Below, in pieces: positions 34,081 through 45,309 of a DNA stretch of 64,000 bases. Both the position numbers and the translations under genes were made by a program. Origin of the DNA: Dryococelus australis (taxonomy: Eukaryota > Arthropoda > Insecta > Phasmatodea > Phasmatidae); assembly GCA_029891345.1 (NCBI GenBank), contig CM056997.1, forward strand, positions 220,844,172 to 220,908,171. The letters are read 5' to 3'. The notes below the pieces were generated by a model, which made no database searches, had not been told where the DNA came from, and was given only the letters and a program-made list of their open reading frames with translations. Positions within the stretch are counted from its first letter, which is position 1. The number at the start of each line of letters is the position of its first letter.

Positions 34081-36120
34081 CATCTAACTATGAATATTAT
34101 TTTGTTTAATGCTTGCATTAACGTGCAGTGTACGGAAGCTGAGTGTTTCCTGTACGCCATTCTAGCGAATTTATTTCATGCAACAATCAATGTCAGCCAA
34201 TCCGAATGTCAGCCAATCCGATTCAAAACCTCGCCAGGTTATGAATACCAAGGGATTGTTGACTCCTGTAGTGTTACATGAGATCAAACACTTCGAGGAC
34301 ACCATTAGTGTTTACTAGACAAAGATAGGAATATTGTTGACGAATTGTTTCACAATTCTAAGGAAGGGATCGTGTTACACATCCACATTTATCCTGTGTG
34401 GTGTGATGTCTATGTAAACATGTTAGCCATTCGTGCCAGTGGTAGTACCACCCACTTACATTTTGCAATGATCAAAAATTTGAGACGACCGCTTCACAGT
34501 CAGTTGACTAAGGATTAGACGGAAAATTTTAGAAGTGAGGAGAAACGCGTAAACTATAAGAAATTATGCCAACAAACTTATGCTGGGTGGTGAACTTTCC
34601 CAACTGATGACAAGTACATTGAATTCACGAATTTTGCCAAACAGCAAAGAATGGGTATTATTATGTAATGCGATACCGAAGCTTATCTGAAACCCATGTC
34701 CAATAGCTTTCCCCACAATTACAGTAGCAGCACAACAACCAACCTTCAATTAGCATGTTCCATATGTTTGTAGCATTCAGCTCGTGTGTGTTTATGATTC
34801 TTCCTTATCACAGTACCATGGGTTTGTGGGTAAAGTTTGTATGTACAGAATGGTTGATAATTAGTTGAATTTACAAAGTGGGTTGCAGACACATATGCAA
34901 CATAATTGTTCCAATGAAACCATTGACAATAGCTGAGAGAGCTTGGTTTATGGTTCAAACAAGTTTTCATATCTGTAATAAGCCTGCTCGTCATACTTTT
35001 TGAGGTTGATCATGACAATTTGACAGGTGCAGTTACATGCCGCTTACATGATTAATGCAATCTGTTGTCAGACTAAGAAAGAACCAACTTGTAGCTGTAT
35101 TCCATAATCTGCAGAATCATGACGCCCACTTTCTTATGAAGCTGTTGGCTCCAAGACACATCACACAACCCGACGGAACCATGGTAATCGATCACTGGGG
35201 TAAAATGAAGGTGATTAGAACCACCTTGGAAAACTTCAAATGCATTATCAAGCACATTCTCCATGAGAGAAGCTCGCAGGGAAGTATGTGATCTGTGCAG
35301 TTGCGCTTCGTTGACTCTTTTAATTTCATGAGTGTATCTCTGGAGACCTTGGCAGAAAATTTGTCTTCTGCCCAGTTGAGTATTACCCACTCACATTTTC
35401 AAATAATACACAGTTTGATTTGGCTCAAAGAGAGAGAGTATTTCCTTATGACTTTGTTAAGTCCATACAGATTCAGTACTGTACCTCACTCCCACCCAAG
35501 GACACACTTCAAATGTAATTAAAGGTGAGGGCATTAGCGAAGCAGATCACTCTCATGCTGACTCTGCATGGTTTGCGTTCAACTGTCAGAATTTGCTAGA
35601 TTATGTCATTCAGTATATTTTAGAGAACTTCAGAACTGTATGTTTGGCAAAATACGGTCTTTACCCCACAATATACGTGACAGCTCCCTCTATCTGATGA
35701 GATGCACTTTTTCTCAAAACAGGTGTGCGGCTGGAGCTGATCATAGATGTAGAAAAGTACCTTTTTGTGGAACGCAGGGTCAGGGGTAGTATTACTCAGG
35801 TTTCCAAAAGGCACACAGAAGCCAGCAACATCTACGTGGGTGAAAAGTACGACCCCAGTGTGGCAGAGAAGTACATTTGCTATTTCGACGTAAATGGCCT
35901 GTACAGTCATATAATGAAGTACAAGCTACTGATTGGCCATTCTGAGTTAGTTGAACCAGATGTGTTTTCGAAGTGTAAATATGCCAACACAGATAGTGAT
36001 GGGGACACATGTTTTTTCGTGGAGGTGGATTTGTCTTTTCCAAATGAATCTCGTAATGCTTTAGTTGATCAGCCTCTTGCCTTAGTATCTGAAAAATTTT
36101 GGTTGGCTCTCGTGCTGCAG

Positions 36121-36162
36121 AATATATATATATACATGTGTGTGTATGCGCGCGTGTGTGTT
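36121..36162. repeat. (TA)(TG)(CG) microsatellite inside polymerase fossil
   Basis: A short compound dinucleotide run lies between recognisable polymerase segments (SFPNESRNALVDQPL before it; GETLKHYIKDQVW after it), so it arose inside the former gene. Confidence 0.85.
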
Positions 36163-36252
36163 ATTCACGGGGAAACACTGAAGCACTACATCAAGGATCA
36201 AGTATGGAGCCAAACTCGACCTTATTCATCGCACTCTGTGCTTTGAGCAGAA

Positions 36253-36261
36253 GGAGTGGAT
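36253..36261. repeat. Target duplication, left, of P-like element
   Basis: GGAGTGGAT is repeated at 38,750-38,758 just outside the other inverted end. P elements normally make 8-bp duplications; here 9 bp match, one of which may be chance. Confidence 0.8.
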
Positions 36262-36286
36262 CAAGGTTTGTAGAAGGGAGGTTAGC
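36262..36286 (+). repeat. Terminal inverted repeat, left
   Basis: 25 bp identical to the reverse complement of 38,725-38,749. Confidence 0.9.
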
Positions 36287-37249
36287 TGATGGGGGTGTGG
36301 CCTGTCGCAGCTGGAACCTGTGACATCACAGTAGGATCCGCACGGCGCACAGCTCGACTCTCAGCTTGAAGGCCAGACGTGTGTTGCATGAAAACAGAAC
36401 TCGTCTCTATAAGCTATTGAAAATACCTAACTGTACGAAACTTTTGTTATTTATAAAAAAATCGCATAGATTGTCGTGACGCGTGTATCGCGTGCGTATT
36501 TGACATAATTACTATTTTTAAAAATTCTTGACGATGGCTACTTTTTCCTCAAAACATTGTCCTTTTAACCTAAAATTCCCAGGGATTATGAATATGATAT
36601 GAAATTAAAACCAAGAAGTGAATTTTTCAGAAATGTATATGTTACTTATTTAAAAGGGTTTTAATAGTATTTTTGCTTTTTTACAACGTTAACTCCGCTT
36701 TTGTATGAAATTATGGTTTTGTGCAACAAAAAAAAAGACATTTAAAATTATTAAAATGTGATTGTATATAATTATTAAATTTATATTATATTAAATAATT
36801 ACTTAATTCAATTTCTATTTACATATACTTTTTACACAAAGATGTCTACTAAGCCAAATAAAAGGTGTCACATAACCAGTTCAAATTTGATACTATAGTT
36901 AAAACACGTAACAGAATAATGAACATAATATAAACTACACTTTTATCTACTATTCCATCATTATTTTAAAAGTGAAATGCAATTTTTTACAGTAAATATT
37001 TACAATGTAGTACATTTGAAGACATTAACAATCTAGGATCCATAATTGAGGGTAAAAGCATTTTTAAAAAAATACTGAAAAATAAATGCATATAAATATT
37101 CATTGCTGAAATGTACAAAGCATACGTTGTATTAAAAATTGCATTCCTGTGGGTTACTTTGTCACAAGATTTTACTTTATAACATACGAACCCTTATATA
37201 AAATATATAAGTGATGGCAATATGTTGGCGACCACCGAACTAAATCGAA

Positions 37250-38290
37250 ATTACTTTTTATTTCAGTTCAATATTGCAAGAAATGGCATATCTATATGTG
37301 GCAATTAGGTAAACATGCATCTTTACAAGACATTTGTTTGTATGCGAAAAAAAAAGCCTTTTTCTGGTTTACTAAATGTGGAAAGAGTAATCTCAAGTGG
37401 AGTCGCAGTGGCTCATTGGATATAACTATATCAAGTGGAGATACAGAGGTCCAGTGCCTAGAGCTATTCCAAATGGGGCCGCCGCAGCAGTTCAGTGGAT
37501 ATAAATATATCTGGTGGTGACAAAGTAACCCAGTGGTTAGAGCGATCGCAAGTGAGTGGCTAAAGCGATTCCAATCTTCAAAATAAATCTATGTCCAACG
37601 AAGTGGGCGAGGGTATAGCTAGTTTCTGATAAATTTATGTTGGGAATGCAGGTGTTCATCAAATCAAACCAGGAATATATTAATTCAATTATACCAGTTG
37701 TGGCCTCTACACAATCTTATGTACTGTATTTTCTTATCGCAGTTGCTGTAGTGTGTGAGAGCAGTTCAACTGCGAGACTAACTTTCTGACGCTGGGCATT
37801 CGACATGAGGCATGGATACTTTGTGGCAAGATCGTACTTATGTAGACGATGCAGAGCTGATTATTTCCTTAGTAGTGTTTCTGTTCACGATTTGGCCATT
37901 GGACCATAAGAACTCGCAATCAAATTGCCAGTTATGTAATAGTTTGAGCAAATGCGGACAATCAGGAAAATTATAAATGCAGCAGTCTCTCGGTGCTGGG
38001 ATACTGAAGTGGCTCTTGTTAATTGACATGTCAAATTCTTTCCATAACCCCAAATTACCCCCTCTGCAGTCCCCCACACATGCCGAAACTTGATAGCCAG
38101 TCTCGTGCAATGCAATGATAAAAGAATACAACATATCGATGTTACTTTTTTGTGTAAATAGACGAAAACTGGTTGTTTCCGTGAAGATATAAGACATTTT
38201 GCTGTTATAACTTGAATCTGGTTATGTGGCCCAAAATGCAGTCTGCTGCTCGGCCCTACTCGTATGTATACTTCACCTAGGAAGGAAAAT
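37250..38290 (-). pseudogene. P-element/THAP9-like transposase, decayed
   Basis: The main minus frame (37,838-38,197, 119 aa) contains LHETGYQVSACVGDCRGGNL, GLWKEFDMS and FPDCPHLLKLLHNW. These match the conserved VVSDxGxxNxGLWKxLG and ADVPHLLKLxRN blocks of P-type transposases (RNase-H-like core with a GTP-binding insertion). Upstream, in another frame, is LHFGPHNQIQVI. Downstream, after a stop, are HKYDLATKY, LMSNAQRQKVSLAVELLSHT and TTGIIELIYSWFDLMN (to about 37,640), and after an inserted element KKAFFFAYKQMSCKD (about 37,300). The family normally has about 750-900 residues and an N-terminal THAP finger; the finger is not seen. Multiple frameshifts and one insertion make it inactive. Confidence 0.85.
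37392..37621 (+). mobile_element. Short copy of the A-box minisatellite element, nested
   Basis: AGTGGAGTCGCAGTGGCTCA, CAGCAGTTCAGTGGATATA and AACCCAGTGGTTAGAGCG are units of the minisatellite of 18,770-19,665. The segment ends with GAAGTGGGCGAGGGTATAGCTAGTT, the same type of tail as GCGAACGAAGT...GCTAGTT at 50,755 (reverse). It interrupts the P-like transposase fossil. Confidence 0.72.
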
Positions 38291-38724
38291 TTGATTAATA
38301 TTACTATACAAGAATATGTATATATTAGATCACTAACAACTTAATTGTTTAGGTCTCTAATAAATGCAATATTTATTACACTACATACACTACAAAATTA
38401 TAAACTCTATAAACACATACGAAAAACTGCACAAGGGTGTCCTCTGGTGCTGTACTGTACAAAAAAACATGCATTCTTCAGTTGGTAGGGCATGTTAAAC
38501 CAATATTTCACGCCATAAACTCGCCAATTTTTGGGTTATTCGGCTGGATGCAAACTTAAGAAAAAACACTCACAGTTCTTTGTACTGCGAAAACATACTT
38601 TGTGACACTTCCTTCCCCGCACTCTCGCATGCCAAGTGAGCAGCCTTGAGAGGACTCCGGGTCCTCTTGTGATGTAGGCTCCCCCACTCCGAGCTTCAAA
38701 ACCGGTTGGTTGGTAGGGGCAATG

Positions 38725-38749
38725 GCTAACCTCCCTTCTACAAACCTTG
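38725..38749 (-). repeat. Terminal inverted repeat, right
   Basis: Reverse complement of 36,262-36,286, followed by the duplicated GGAGTGGAT at 38,750-38,758. Confidence 0.9.
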
Positions 38750-38758
38750 GGAGTGGAT

Positions 38759-39580
38759 GGCTCTGTAAATCACGTTCAAAATTCTGAAATATGCTGAGAC
38801 TGTAAATGCTTTCGAAAAATAGTTTCTTTGAATTGATAAACATTTCAGTCTATAGAAAGACTTTACAGAATGTCATACAGGAAAGGGGCATCAGAATCAT
38901 ATCACCGCATCACACAATTTACAGGGTGGTAGATCTGATTGGGGACCTACATTCAAGACAAATCCTCGATGAAAATCTAGTCCTGATCCAAATGTAAAAG
39001 GTCTCTCTTACATTCAAGAAGCCTTTATACACTTGTGTTGTCAATTTAGACATATCCAAATTATACCTCCATTATTTCCATTATAATTACAGAAAACAGA
39101 AATTTCTGCAGCGGACCTGGCATCTTCTATATTGCAATACAGATTTATTAATTTATGAAATTCACTGTCACAATGTCAACAAGTGTGTTCCCCCAAATTT
39201 GGCTACATGTTTCCATACTTCTAGCTATGTGCCGTATAACCCACAAAAATTTTCATTGGTGAACAAATGTATTACAGGAGTTATTAAGAATGAATGTCCT
39301 GGTCTTATCATTACACGCTTTGTAGACCTATATCCTAAACTTTACTCGTACATTGTTTTGAATGGACAGTGTAATGTGCTGCAGTATCTTCTGTATGGAA
39401 TTATGTGAAATGCCTCATACAAAATTTAGGGGTTATGGGGACCCTAATTTCACTTATGTTTGTGTACTCACAAGATCTACACCGAACACATAACAAAGTC
39501 GCCTTTCAAGTATTGATGACAAATAGTATGCCGGACCGGACAATGTGTCGACATTGCCATGGGGGCATTATAAGATACAT
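38759..39580 (+). pseudogene. Polinton-type DNA polymerase B, 3' part, decayed
   Basis: The polymerase resumes with the motif B region (KNSFFELINISVYRKTLQNV, 38,812), then DENLVLIQM, LDISKLYLHYFHYNY (39,045) and motif C YCNTDLLIYE (39,129). In an active family member motif C reads YxDTDSxxY; here the first catalytic Asp is Asn. The 69-aa frame 39,199-39,408 gives YNPQKFSLVNKCITGVIKNE, the usual lead-in to the C-terminal thumb, and 39,405-39,530 gives a last recognisable stretch (HRTHNKVAFQVL). Stops and shifts occur between the blocks. Together with 34,080-36,261 this is one former gene split by the P-like element. Confidence 0.87.
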
Positions 39581-39584
39581 AAAT

Positions 39585-40835
39585 AAATTTCCCCCTACTT
39601 GCCAATATCGGCCAACCACAACATCTGACATGCCCTCTGCCAAAACAGTTAACCACATCAACATTCACCAGACCTGTAATCTACATTCCACTGCGAGGGC
39701 CTAAACAACAACTAACTTCATAACAAAAATGCACAGGTGTGAAACCATCATCGTCGCCACTGTCTCACTGTGGGATTACATCTTCAATAACATGTTGTTC
39801 AACAATTTTCCTGGTTTTCTACAAGTTATTCCCACATCGCCATTCAACAGCAAGGTCAGTGACTTATCTTTCAATGAATAATTTCAACCAAAATGGTTGC
39901 TCCTCCAGCATGAAAGGACGTCTTCCAGCAACTAATATTCTGAATGTGGCAAAAGAGACACCAAAGAATGTAGTCCTGTTCGTAAGAGAAGAGAAGTGTA
40001 AATATATTTTTATGTAAATTAATAAAAGTGAAGAGATACCAAATATGTATTCTGGAAAAATAATAATAATGTAAGAAGGTGTGTTGTATATAAATGATGG
40101 CAAAGAACTGTAATGCAAGACAATGTAGATTTTTTTCATGTGTATATGTGAAAGAAGAATAGTTTTTGTATATGTGTGTACATATGGTTGTTGTGGTTTA
40201 TGGTTATTAATGTGTAGTAAAATTATTTCAAACTGATTGTTTTGTTTCATTTATTATTTACCTTGCCTAAAAGTGTAACAGGAGGGTACACACAATTTAT
40301 AAATCAGACACTCGAGAAAAGAGTGCCTGCCATAATGCTCCTGGCATTACAGCCTATACTGACGTGGAAAATAACTCTTCTGTGCTTTAAAATAGTTCAT
40401 ATCTAATCTTCCTCTTCTGATACCTCCTGCAATACTTGTGACTATTCCAGTTGATGTGCTAAGTGTATTCTGTCTTCCGATAGCTGTCCTGATGATCGGC
40501 ATCAGCCAATACAAAGTCCAAATGAATGTCCATTCCCCCTTTTCACACCACCCTCGTTTCGATAAAGCTGACATTATTAATGGAATTAATAAAATAATCG
40601 CATGATGTGATGGGACAATATAACAAACAAGAGTTGTAACTTATACTTCAGACACTCAAGATAAAAGAGTGAGTGAGTCAATATGGAAGCAAACACAAAA
40701 AAAAGTGATTAAACAAAAAAGTATTTAACAGGGGAGTTACACTAATTTATTTTACACTCTTGCTCAACAAACTTTTTTAATAATATATTTTGATATAATA
40801 ATATATCATGTGTGAGAGAATAAATTATGAAACCC
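39585..40835. other. No recognised gene
   Basis: Short frames (39,739-40,017 plus; 40,347-40,574 minus) do not resemble known families. The right boundary of the Polinton fossil is not visible here: no terminal inverted repeat was found. Confidence 0.45.
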
Positions 40836-40837
40836 TA

Positions 40838-41577
40838 GCACTTGCCAATATGGTGGCCAGCCAGTGGAGGTAAAATCTCTTGATAGTAACAAACTCTACT
40901 CAGTTGAGAGCTTGCTGTCCTGGGAAGCGGACATGTAATTGTTTACTGCTGGATACGCAAGTGCATACTCTCTCTCTCTCTCTGTACATACATGTGTGCA
41001 TAATAAGTAATTTCATGATTAAGTAATTCATTGCTGCATATGTAAGTGTACCACTACGAAATTAAATTATCTAATTAAATTAATCAAATCATTTATTCAA
41101 TGTGAGATTCAATTAACTATTTACACATCTTATCTATGCAATTGCATTCCCTCCTCACTCACATGACTCACTTTTCGTCCAGCTATCCCCGAGACAACAC
41201 CAAAATGCAATTCCCCTCCATCCTCATCTGCCTCCCGCTGCCGATCAGACAGCATGTGTAATTACGATGTAATTATGCAATTACTAATTATGCAAGTGCG
41301 AAAATAAAATATAAGTACCCTTCCCAAGCAAGAACCACTAGCTGCAAGTCTGTCCTGGTGGGCACCAACCCCATACTGTCCGCCTAAACACACCCTCGCA
41401 TTTACAGCACTCTCACAGGGGGTGGAGGTGGGGTGTTGGGGAAAGTACATGTGAAATTAGAACTGCAATTGAAATTGCACATACCACTGCAGGTACAAGT
41501 GCAGTGGGGGACAGGGAATTGCAAATGCATCGCCACCATTTTGAATAAAGTAAATCTAGAACATAGACGCACTCTCT
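40838..41577 (-). mobile_element. Interspersed element, copy B (uninterrupted)
   Basis: Reverse-orientation homologue of 8,957-9,880 without the SINE. It preserves the empty target site (CACATGCTGTCTGATCGGCAG on the minus strand). A short CT run lies at 40,971-40,982. By eye the two copies share most positions but have many substitutions and indels, so both are old. Confidence 0.72.
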
Positions 41578-41579
41578 AC

Positions 41580-42250
41580 TTACATATAAACGTGCTTTTA
41601 CTGTAAATGTGGCATAAATGAGTTTTTCCATTTCTTGTCATTTTTGAATGATTTTCGTGTTGATACAACTCGTGTACAGGTGCCTAGTGCTAATCAAGAT
41701 CTTAGGGTATCGGTCTAAGTGGCGAGAATATCATCACAGACACAGAAACTTTAATTTTCTGGTTAGAGTGGGAAACAACCCTTCGTCTAGACTCGGCAAT
41801 TTTTGTTCTCCTTCGTTTATACTCGGCGATGTTCTTTCCTGACCACAAAGACACAAAGACGTTCAGTATTTTGTACTTACGGAGCTCTGTTGCCGTTTCC
41901 TTCATCACGGATCGCGTTTCCATATATTAATTGTATATTTCCGGAAACATATATGTGACTATGTTGATATTTTTAACAGCGCAGTAGCGACGAAATGCGC
42001 AGTGAGGAAAACAAGTGATAGGTATTCCAAGAAGGCTCACCGATCAACGGCCAATGTCCACCACGTATACTACCTGCAATATTTTGGCTTTGTCTCCGCC
42101 GGGAATAGAAACTTGCTCGCTCGCCTACGTGGTTTGACAACTCCGTCATCTTGACTGCCTGTTGAAATGCGTCTCTTGCTGGATTAACTACCTCAGTATT
42201 TTGCCGGACTGTGACTATGGTACTGTACTGCAATAATTACAAGTAAACCT
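41580..42250. other. No recognised gene
   Basis: Short frames on both strands around 41,648-41,923 and 41,973-42,233 lack recognisable domains. Confidence 0.4.
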
Positions 42251-42254
42251 CTTT

Positions 42255-42775
42255 CATGCATAATCTCTAAGTATAAAATGAAGTGCCCCGACTGACTGAC
42301 TCACACACCATCGACACACTGCCCAAACCGCTCGATGCAGAAGCATAACATTTTCAAGATTGCTTACTTTTAGAGTATAAGCAGCCAGTAATAGAGGATT
42401 TTTTCAAAGTTCGACCCCCAAGAGGATGAAAAAAAAAGTAAAATGTGTTTTCGGGGACTCCTCAATAACTCACTAACACGATAAAATATCGTTGTGTTCT
42501 AAGACTCTACATGTTTCCTATATAAATACCTTAAACGTATTGACAGATTCTCTGAAATTCAAACCCCTAAGTGGTTGAGAAGTTGTAAAATATATATTTG
42601 AGGACTCGTCAATAGCTCTTTAAACCCGATTAGATATTTAAATAACTTTACTTCAAAAAGTGGGATATATAACACCCTAAAAATTAAATTCAGGATTTTT
42701 AGAAATTCTTCCTTTAAGAAAGCGAAAAAGTGTAGAAAACACGGGTGAAGCCGAGCACAGAAAGCTGTTTTAAAT
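42255..42775 (+). mobile_element. Interspersed element ending GGGTGAAGCCGAGCAC
   Basis: Starts with GACTGACTGACTCACACACC, contains GACCCCCAAGAGGATGAAAA and GGGGACTCCTCAATAACTCA, then a related half (ACCCCTAAGTGGTTGAGA, GAGGACTCGTCAATAGCTC), and ends ACGGGTGAAGCCGAGCACAG. This head, double body and tail layout is a common arthropod dispersed repeat; the tail resembles 3' ends of LINE-mobilised sequences. There is no protein: the long minus frame 42,559-43,023 is a shadow of this element plus the SINE next to it. Confidence 0.55.
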
Positions 42776-42894
42776 ATAATAAAATAGTTATAAGGCCTTA
42801 TTTCTAACTTTCCTAGATACAACATTCCACGAAACTTCAAGTTCATGCTCGCACCATACGTTCGTACATTTCCACCCCATCGCACCACCAACAT

Positions 42895-43130
42895 TTGATT
42901 AAGTTTTGGGATTGGCTGTACTGCGTCAAGAGGATTTTCGAGTCTCGTGATCCAGGACGAGTATATCAGTATGCACGTAAATGAACCGGGTTCGATTCCT
43001 GGAAGTCGCTTACGAATTTTCACACGTGGGAATCATGCCAGACGATGTAGCTCGTCGGCGGGTTTTCTCGGAAATGTCCCGTTGGGAACCTCAGGTGCAT
43101 TTCGCCAGCAACCGGCCTACACCTGACTGT
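42895..43130 (+). mobile_element. Probable tRNA-derived SINE
   Basis: GTCTCGTGATCCAGGACGAG could be a decayed A box and GGGTTCGATTCCTGG is a good B box. The body contains TCGTCGGCGGGTTTTCTCGG, a module shared with the SINEs at 60,978 and 62,971. The ends are not defined. Confidence 0.5.
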
Positions 43131-43630
43131 ATTTAGAGCATTCCCGTTGAATAACTTATCGAAACAGTGTCATTGCGACCTCAAACTACACTAGTAGTAG
43201 TTTCAAAGTGCCTCACACGAATCGTATCAGGCCACTTGCGATCACTGACGAGGCTGCAGTACTTAAAGAGCGATAAGTGTTGACGTCACAAATCTTCCGA
43301 AACGTGATTCGAGTTGCTTTTCACGCGGTCAGTGCGTGCTCTTCTGTCCCCCTCTCTTTTCCGAGAAAATTTAATCACAGACTTCAACGTTCAACTTATG
43401 GCGATGAATACCAGTCTAAACCAACCGAGTATTGTATCCCAGTAGATGGGCCTTTGTGTGGGGAGTGTTATAAAAAATTATATTGACGTTTACATAGGAG
43501 TCCCTACTTACACCAGATGAGCTAACTTCAAGTTATTGGTGTCCTGGTAACACAGGAATTGACATACTTCCTGTCCAACCATCATGTAAATATGGTTCCT
43601 GTCGAGAACAAACTAAATACAAAAAAAAAG
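43130..43630. other. No recognised gene
   Basis: The plus frame 43,277-43,486 ends with a Cys-containing stretch (YCIPVDGPLCGECYKKLY) but I know no family with it. Confidence 0.4.
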
Positions 43631-43635
43631 TATAC

Positions 43636-44430
43636 TCATTGCCATTAAAATTGCAGCACTCAGTAGGACACATCGAAATGAAACTTGGCACATTAAATGG
43701 GAATATTCATATACGTAAATGACCTAATTCAATGTGGAGTAGACAAACCATTTATTCGGGTAAAATCAAAGCGTAGCAAGGTAACTTTAATACATTTTTG
43801 CTGAAACCCTGTGTGGGGTGCATGCTGCAATTTTGTTCGGCATATCTACTGTAATGGCGTACTGTTGAAGGTCGTCCCACATTTATTTCACTTGCCGTCC
43901 TAGACGTTGGAGGCTTGGAGGGCTGTTCACATCGAAAAAGGGAACATTTCTGGAAGGAATATACAGTCCATTATTGCGTGTGTTACCGTAGATGTACTGA
44001 CTGGCATACTATCTGTAAAGTTGGCAACGAACTACAGAAAAATATTTCCGTATCTTAGCGTCGTATTAGAAGTGTGAAGTTCACGTTTAAGAATAGCGAA
44101 GTTATTTAATTTAGTATCTGTTTATTTTCTGCACTGAAATGTGGGAAATGTGTTGCGCGTGACTACGCATGAATAAAGTGAAGTGGTCCATGACAATATT
44201 AATTTTACACATGATGCAAGGATACGAAACAAAAGAAAGTTATATCAGTAGAAGGGCTTTCAATAGAGCTCACTTTACCGTTAACAGTCTTTAGCTGAAG
44301 ATGTCGTCCTAACTGGCAGCAACAAATCTGGGGACCCGACTGACCAAAGAAGTGTTGTCTGTAGCACAATGACCATATTTGGTAAGAAACGCCGTACGTG
44401 GGTGGACATTATCATGTTGTAAAATTGGCT
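43636..44430 (-). mobile_element. Possible decayed Tc1/mariner-like element
   Basis: The left part (GCCATTAAAATTGCAGCACT, GAAATGAAACTTGGCAC) looks like a transposon end. On the minus strand near 44,330-44,420 there is QHDNVHPRTAFLTKY, similar to the QDNAxPHTA block around the second Asp of Tc1/mariner DDE transposases. The evidence is weak and no inverted end was identified at the other side. Confidence 0.3.
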
Positions 44431-44499
44431 ACTCTAACCGCGACGTGAAGGAATACAGAATGTCATCATCGTACCTCTTTACCATGGGGTACTAACAAT

Positions 44500-44735
44500 A
44501 CAGAGATGAAAGTTCTTCGTATACCGCGAACTCTAGCTGCACACGCCAGCGAAGTGACGTCACTAGCCATCAATACACCGGTACGAGGTTCGCCAATCAG
44601 CATCTGGTGACGTACTCGCCAGTCGACACCCCAGCTAATAGATACCCTTTCACAGCACGCAGTAGCCAATCACACGCTAGTCCCATTTCTCGAGTTGCCA
44701 ATCAGTGAACGGGTATGCTAACATCTGTGGCTTGA
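44500..44735 (+). repeat. CCAAT-rich repeat, copy 1
   Basis: Aligns with 45,310-45,515 in the same orientation: CTCCAGCCACATGCACCAG/CTCTAGCTGCACACGCCAG, then CCAAT words at 44,593, 44,666 and 44,698, with TTTACAGCACACAGCAGCC-like text between them. No gene is attached. Confidence 0.6.
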
Positions 44736-45309
44736 CCGTTTGTGTCTTCTCGATCAGTACCACGGGAGATCGATAGTCAAGGTGTATTGCCCTCTACACT
44801 GTGACATCGCTAGTTCTGGTGCCATCTTCCTAAACAATATCCGGTATTGTGCACTTCCCAGTGCCTCTCCATACTCCAGTATGCCTTCAATCCAGGTCCA
44901 GACAAATGTATAATGCGACATTTTGTTTGCTAAAGATATCATGTATCACAAGCGTTTTATATTTGTGAGAACATAAAAGTATCGTACTCGTCGTTGAATT
45001 GAAGTTTATTAGTATTTTATTCATAAATTATTATATTTAACATGGATATAAACGTGGAGAAAATATATGTCTTGGTAATGCCTAGAAATAAATAGTTCTC
45101 ATACAAAGTATTATTCCACTGAGTGCGCATGAGTGGAGTGCGGTGCAGTGTCCCCTTGACGTAATTTTCGAGACTGAGCTAAACTTTATTTGCTCTAAGC
45201 GGAAGAATAGCCTGCAAATATAACTTGAGAAGAGTTTCAGAAAAGTGGGAAGTAACTTTTAACAGACTATAATCAAGACTATAGAAGCCAAACAACCGTT
45301 AACTACATG

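Larger units (their letters stand above)
34080..36261 (+). pseudogene. Polinton-type protein-primed DNA polymerase B, 5' part, decayed
   Basis: Broken plus frames follow the usual order of this large arthropod element protein. AECFLYAILANLF (34,135) belongs to the conserved N-terminal domain, then HLHFAMIKNLRRPL (34,455). CDTEAYL (34,667) is an Exo I-like D-x-E, and a His-Me-finger-like stretch VDHDNLTG...CN lies at 35,005-35,060. FHNLQNHDAHF (35,100) is Exo II-like, RFVDSFNFMSVSLETLAENL is at 35,305, the clean 173-aa frame at 35,725-36,246 holds VRGSITQVSKRH, and motif A is DVNGLYSHIM (35,890). The enzyme would copy the element with a terminal protein as primer. There are at least eight frameshifts and stops. 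The gene is cut at 36,261 by a transposon and resumes at 38,759. Confidence 0.87.
36262..38749 (-). mobile_element. P-element-like transposon, 2,488 bp, inserted in the polymerase fossil
   Basis: Its ends are perfect 25-bp inverted repeats (36,262-36,286, starting CAAGGTTTGTAGAAGGGAGG; and its reverse complement at 38,725-38,749), flanked by the 9-bp duplication GGAGTGGAT. It carries a minus-strand transposase fossil of the P-element/THAP9 family. The host polymerase reading resumes after it, which proves insertion into an existing Polinton copy. Perfect terminal repeats contrast with the heavily damaged transposase, so it may have been mobilised as a non-autonomous copy. Inside it another element sits at 37,392-37,621. 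Confidence 0.85.

Noticed and set aside
42559..43023. 154-aa minus-strand ORF
   Set aside because: It spans the antisense of a dispersed repeat and of a SINE; no independent domain.
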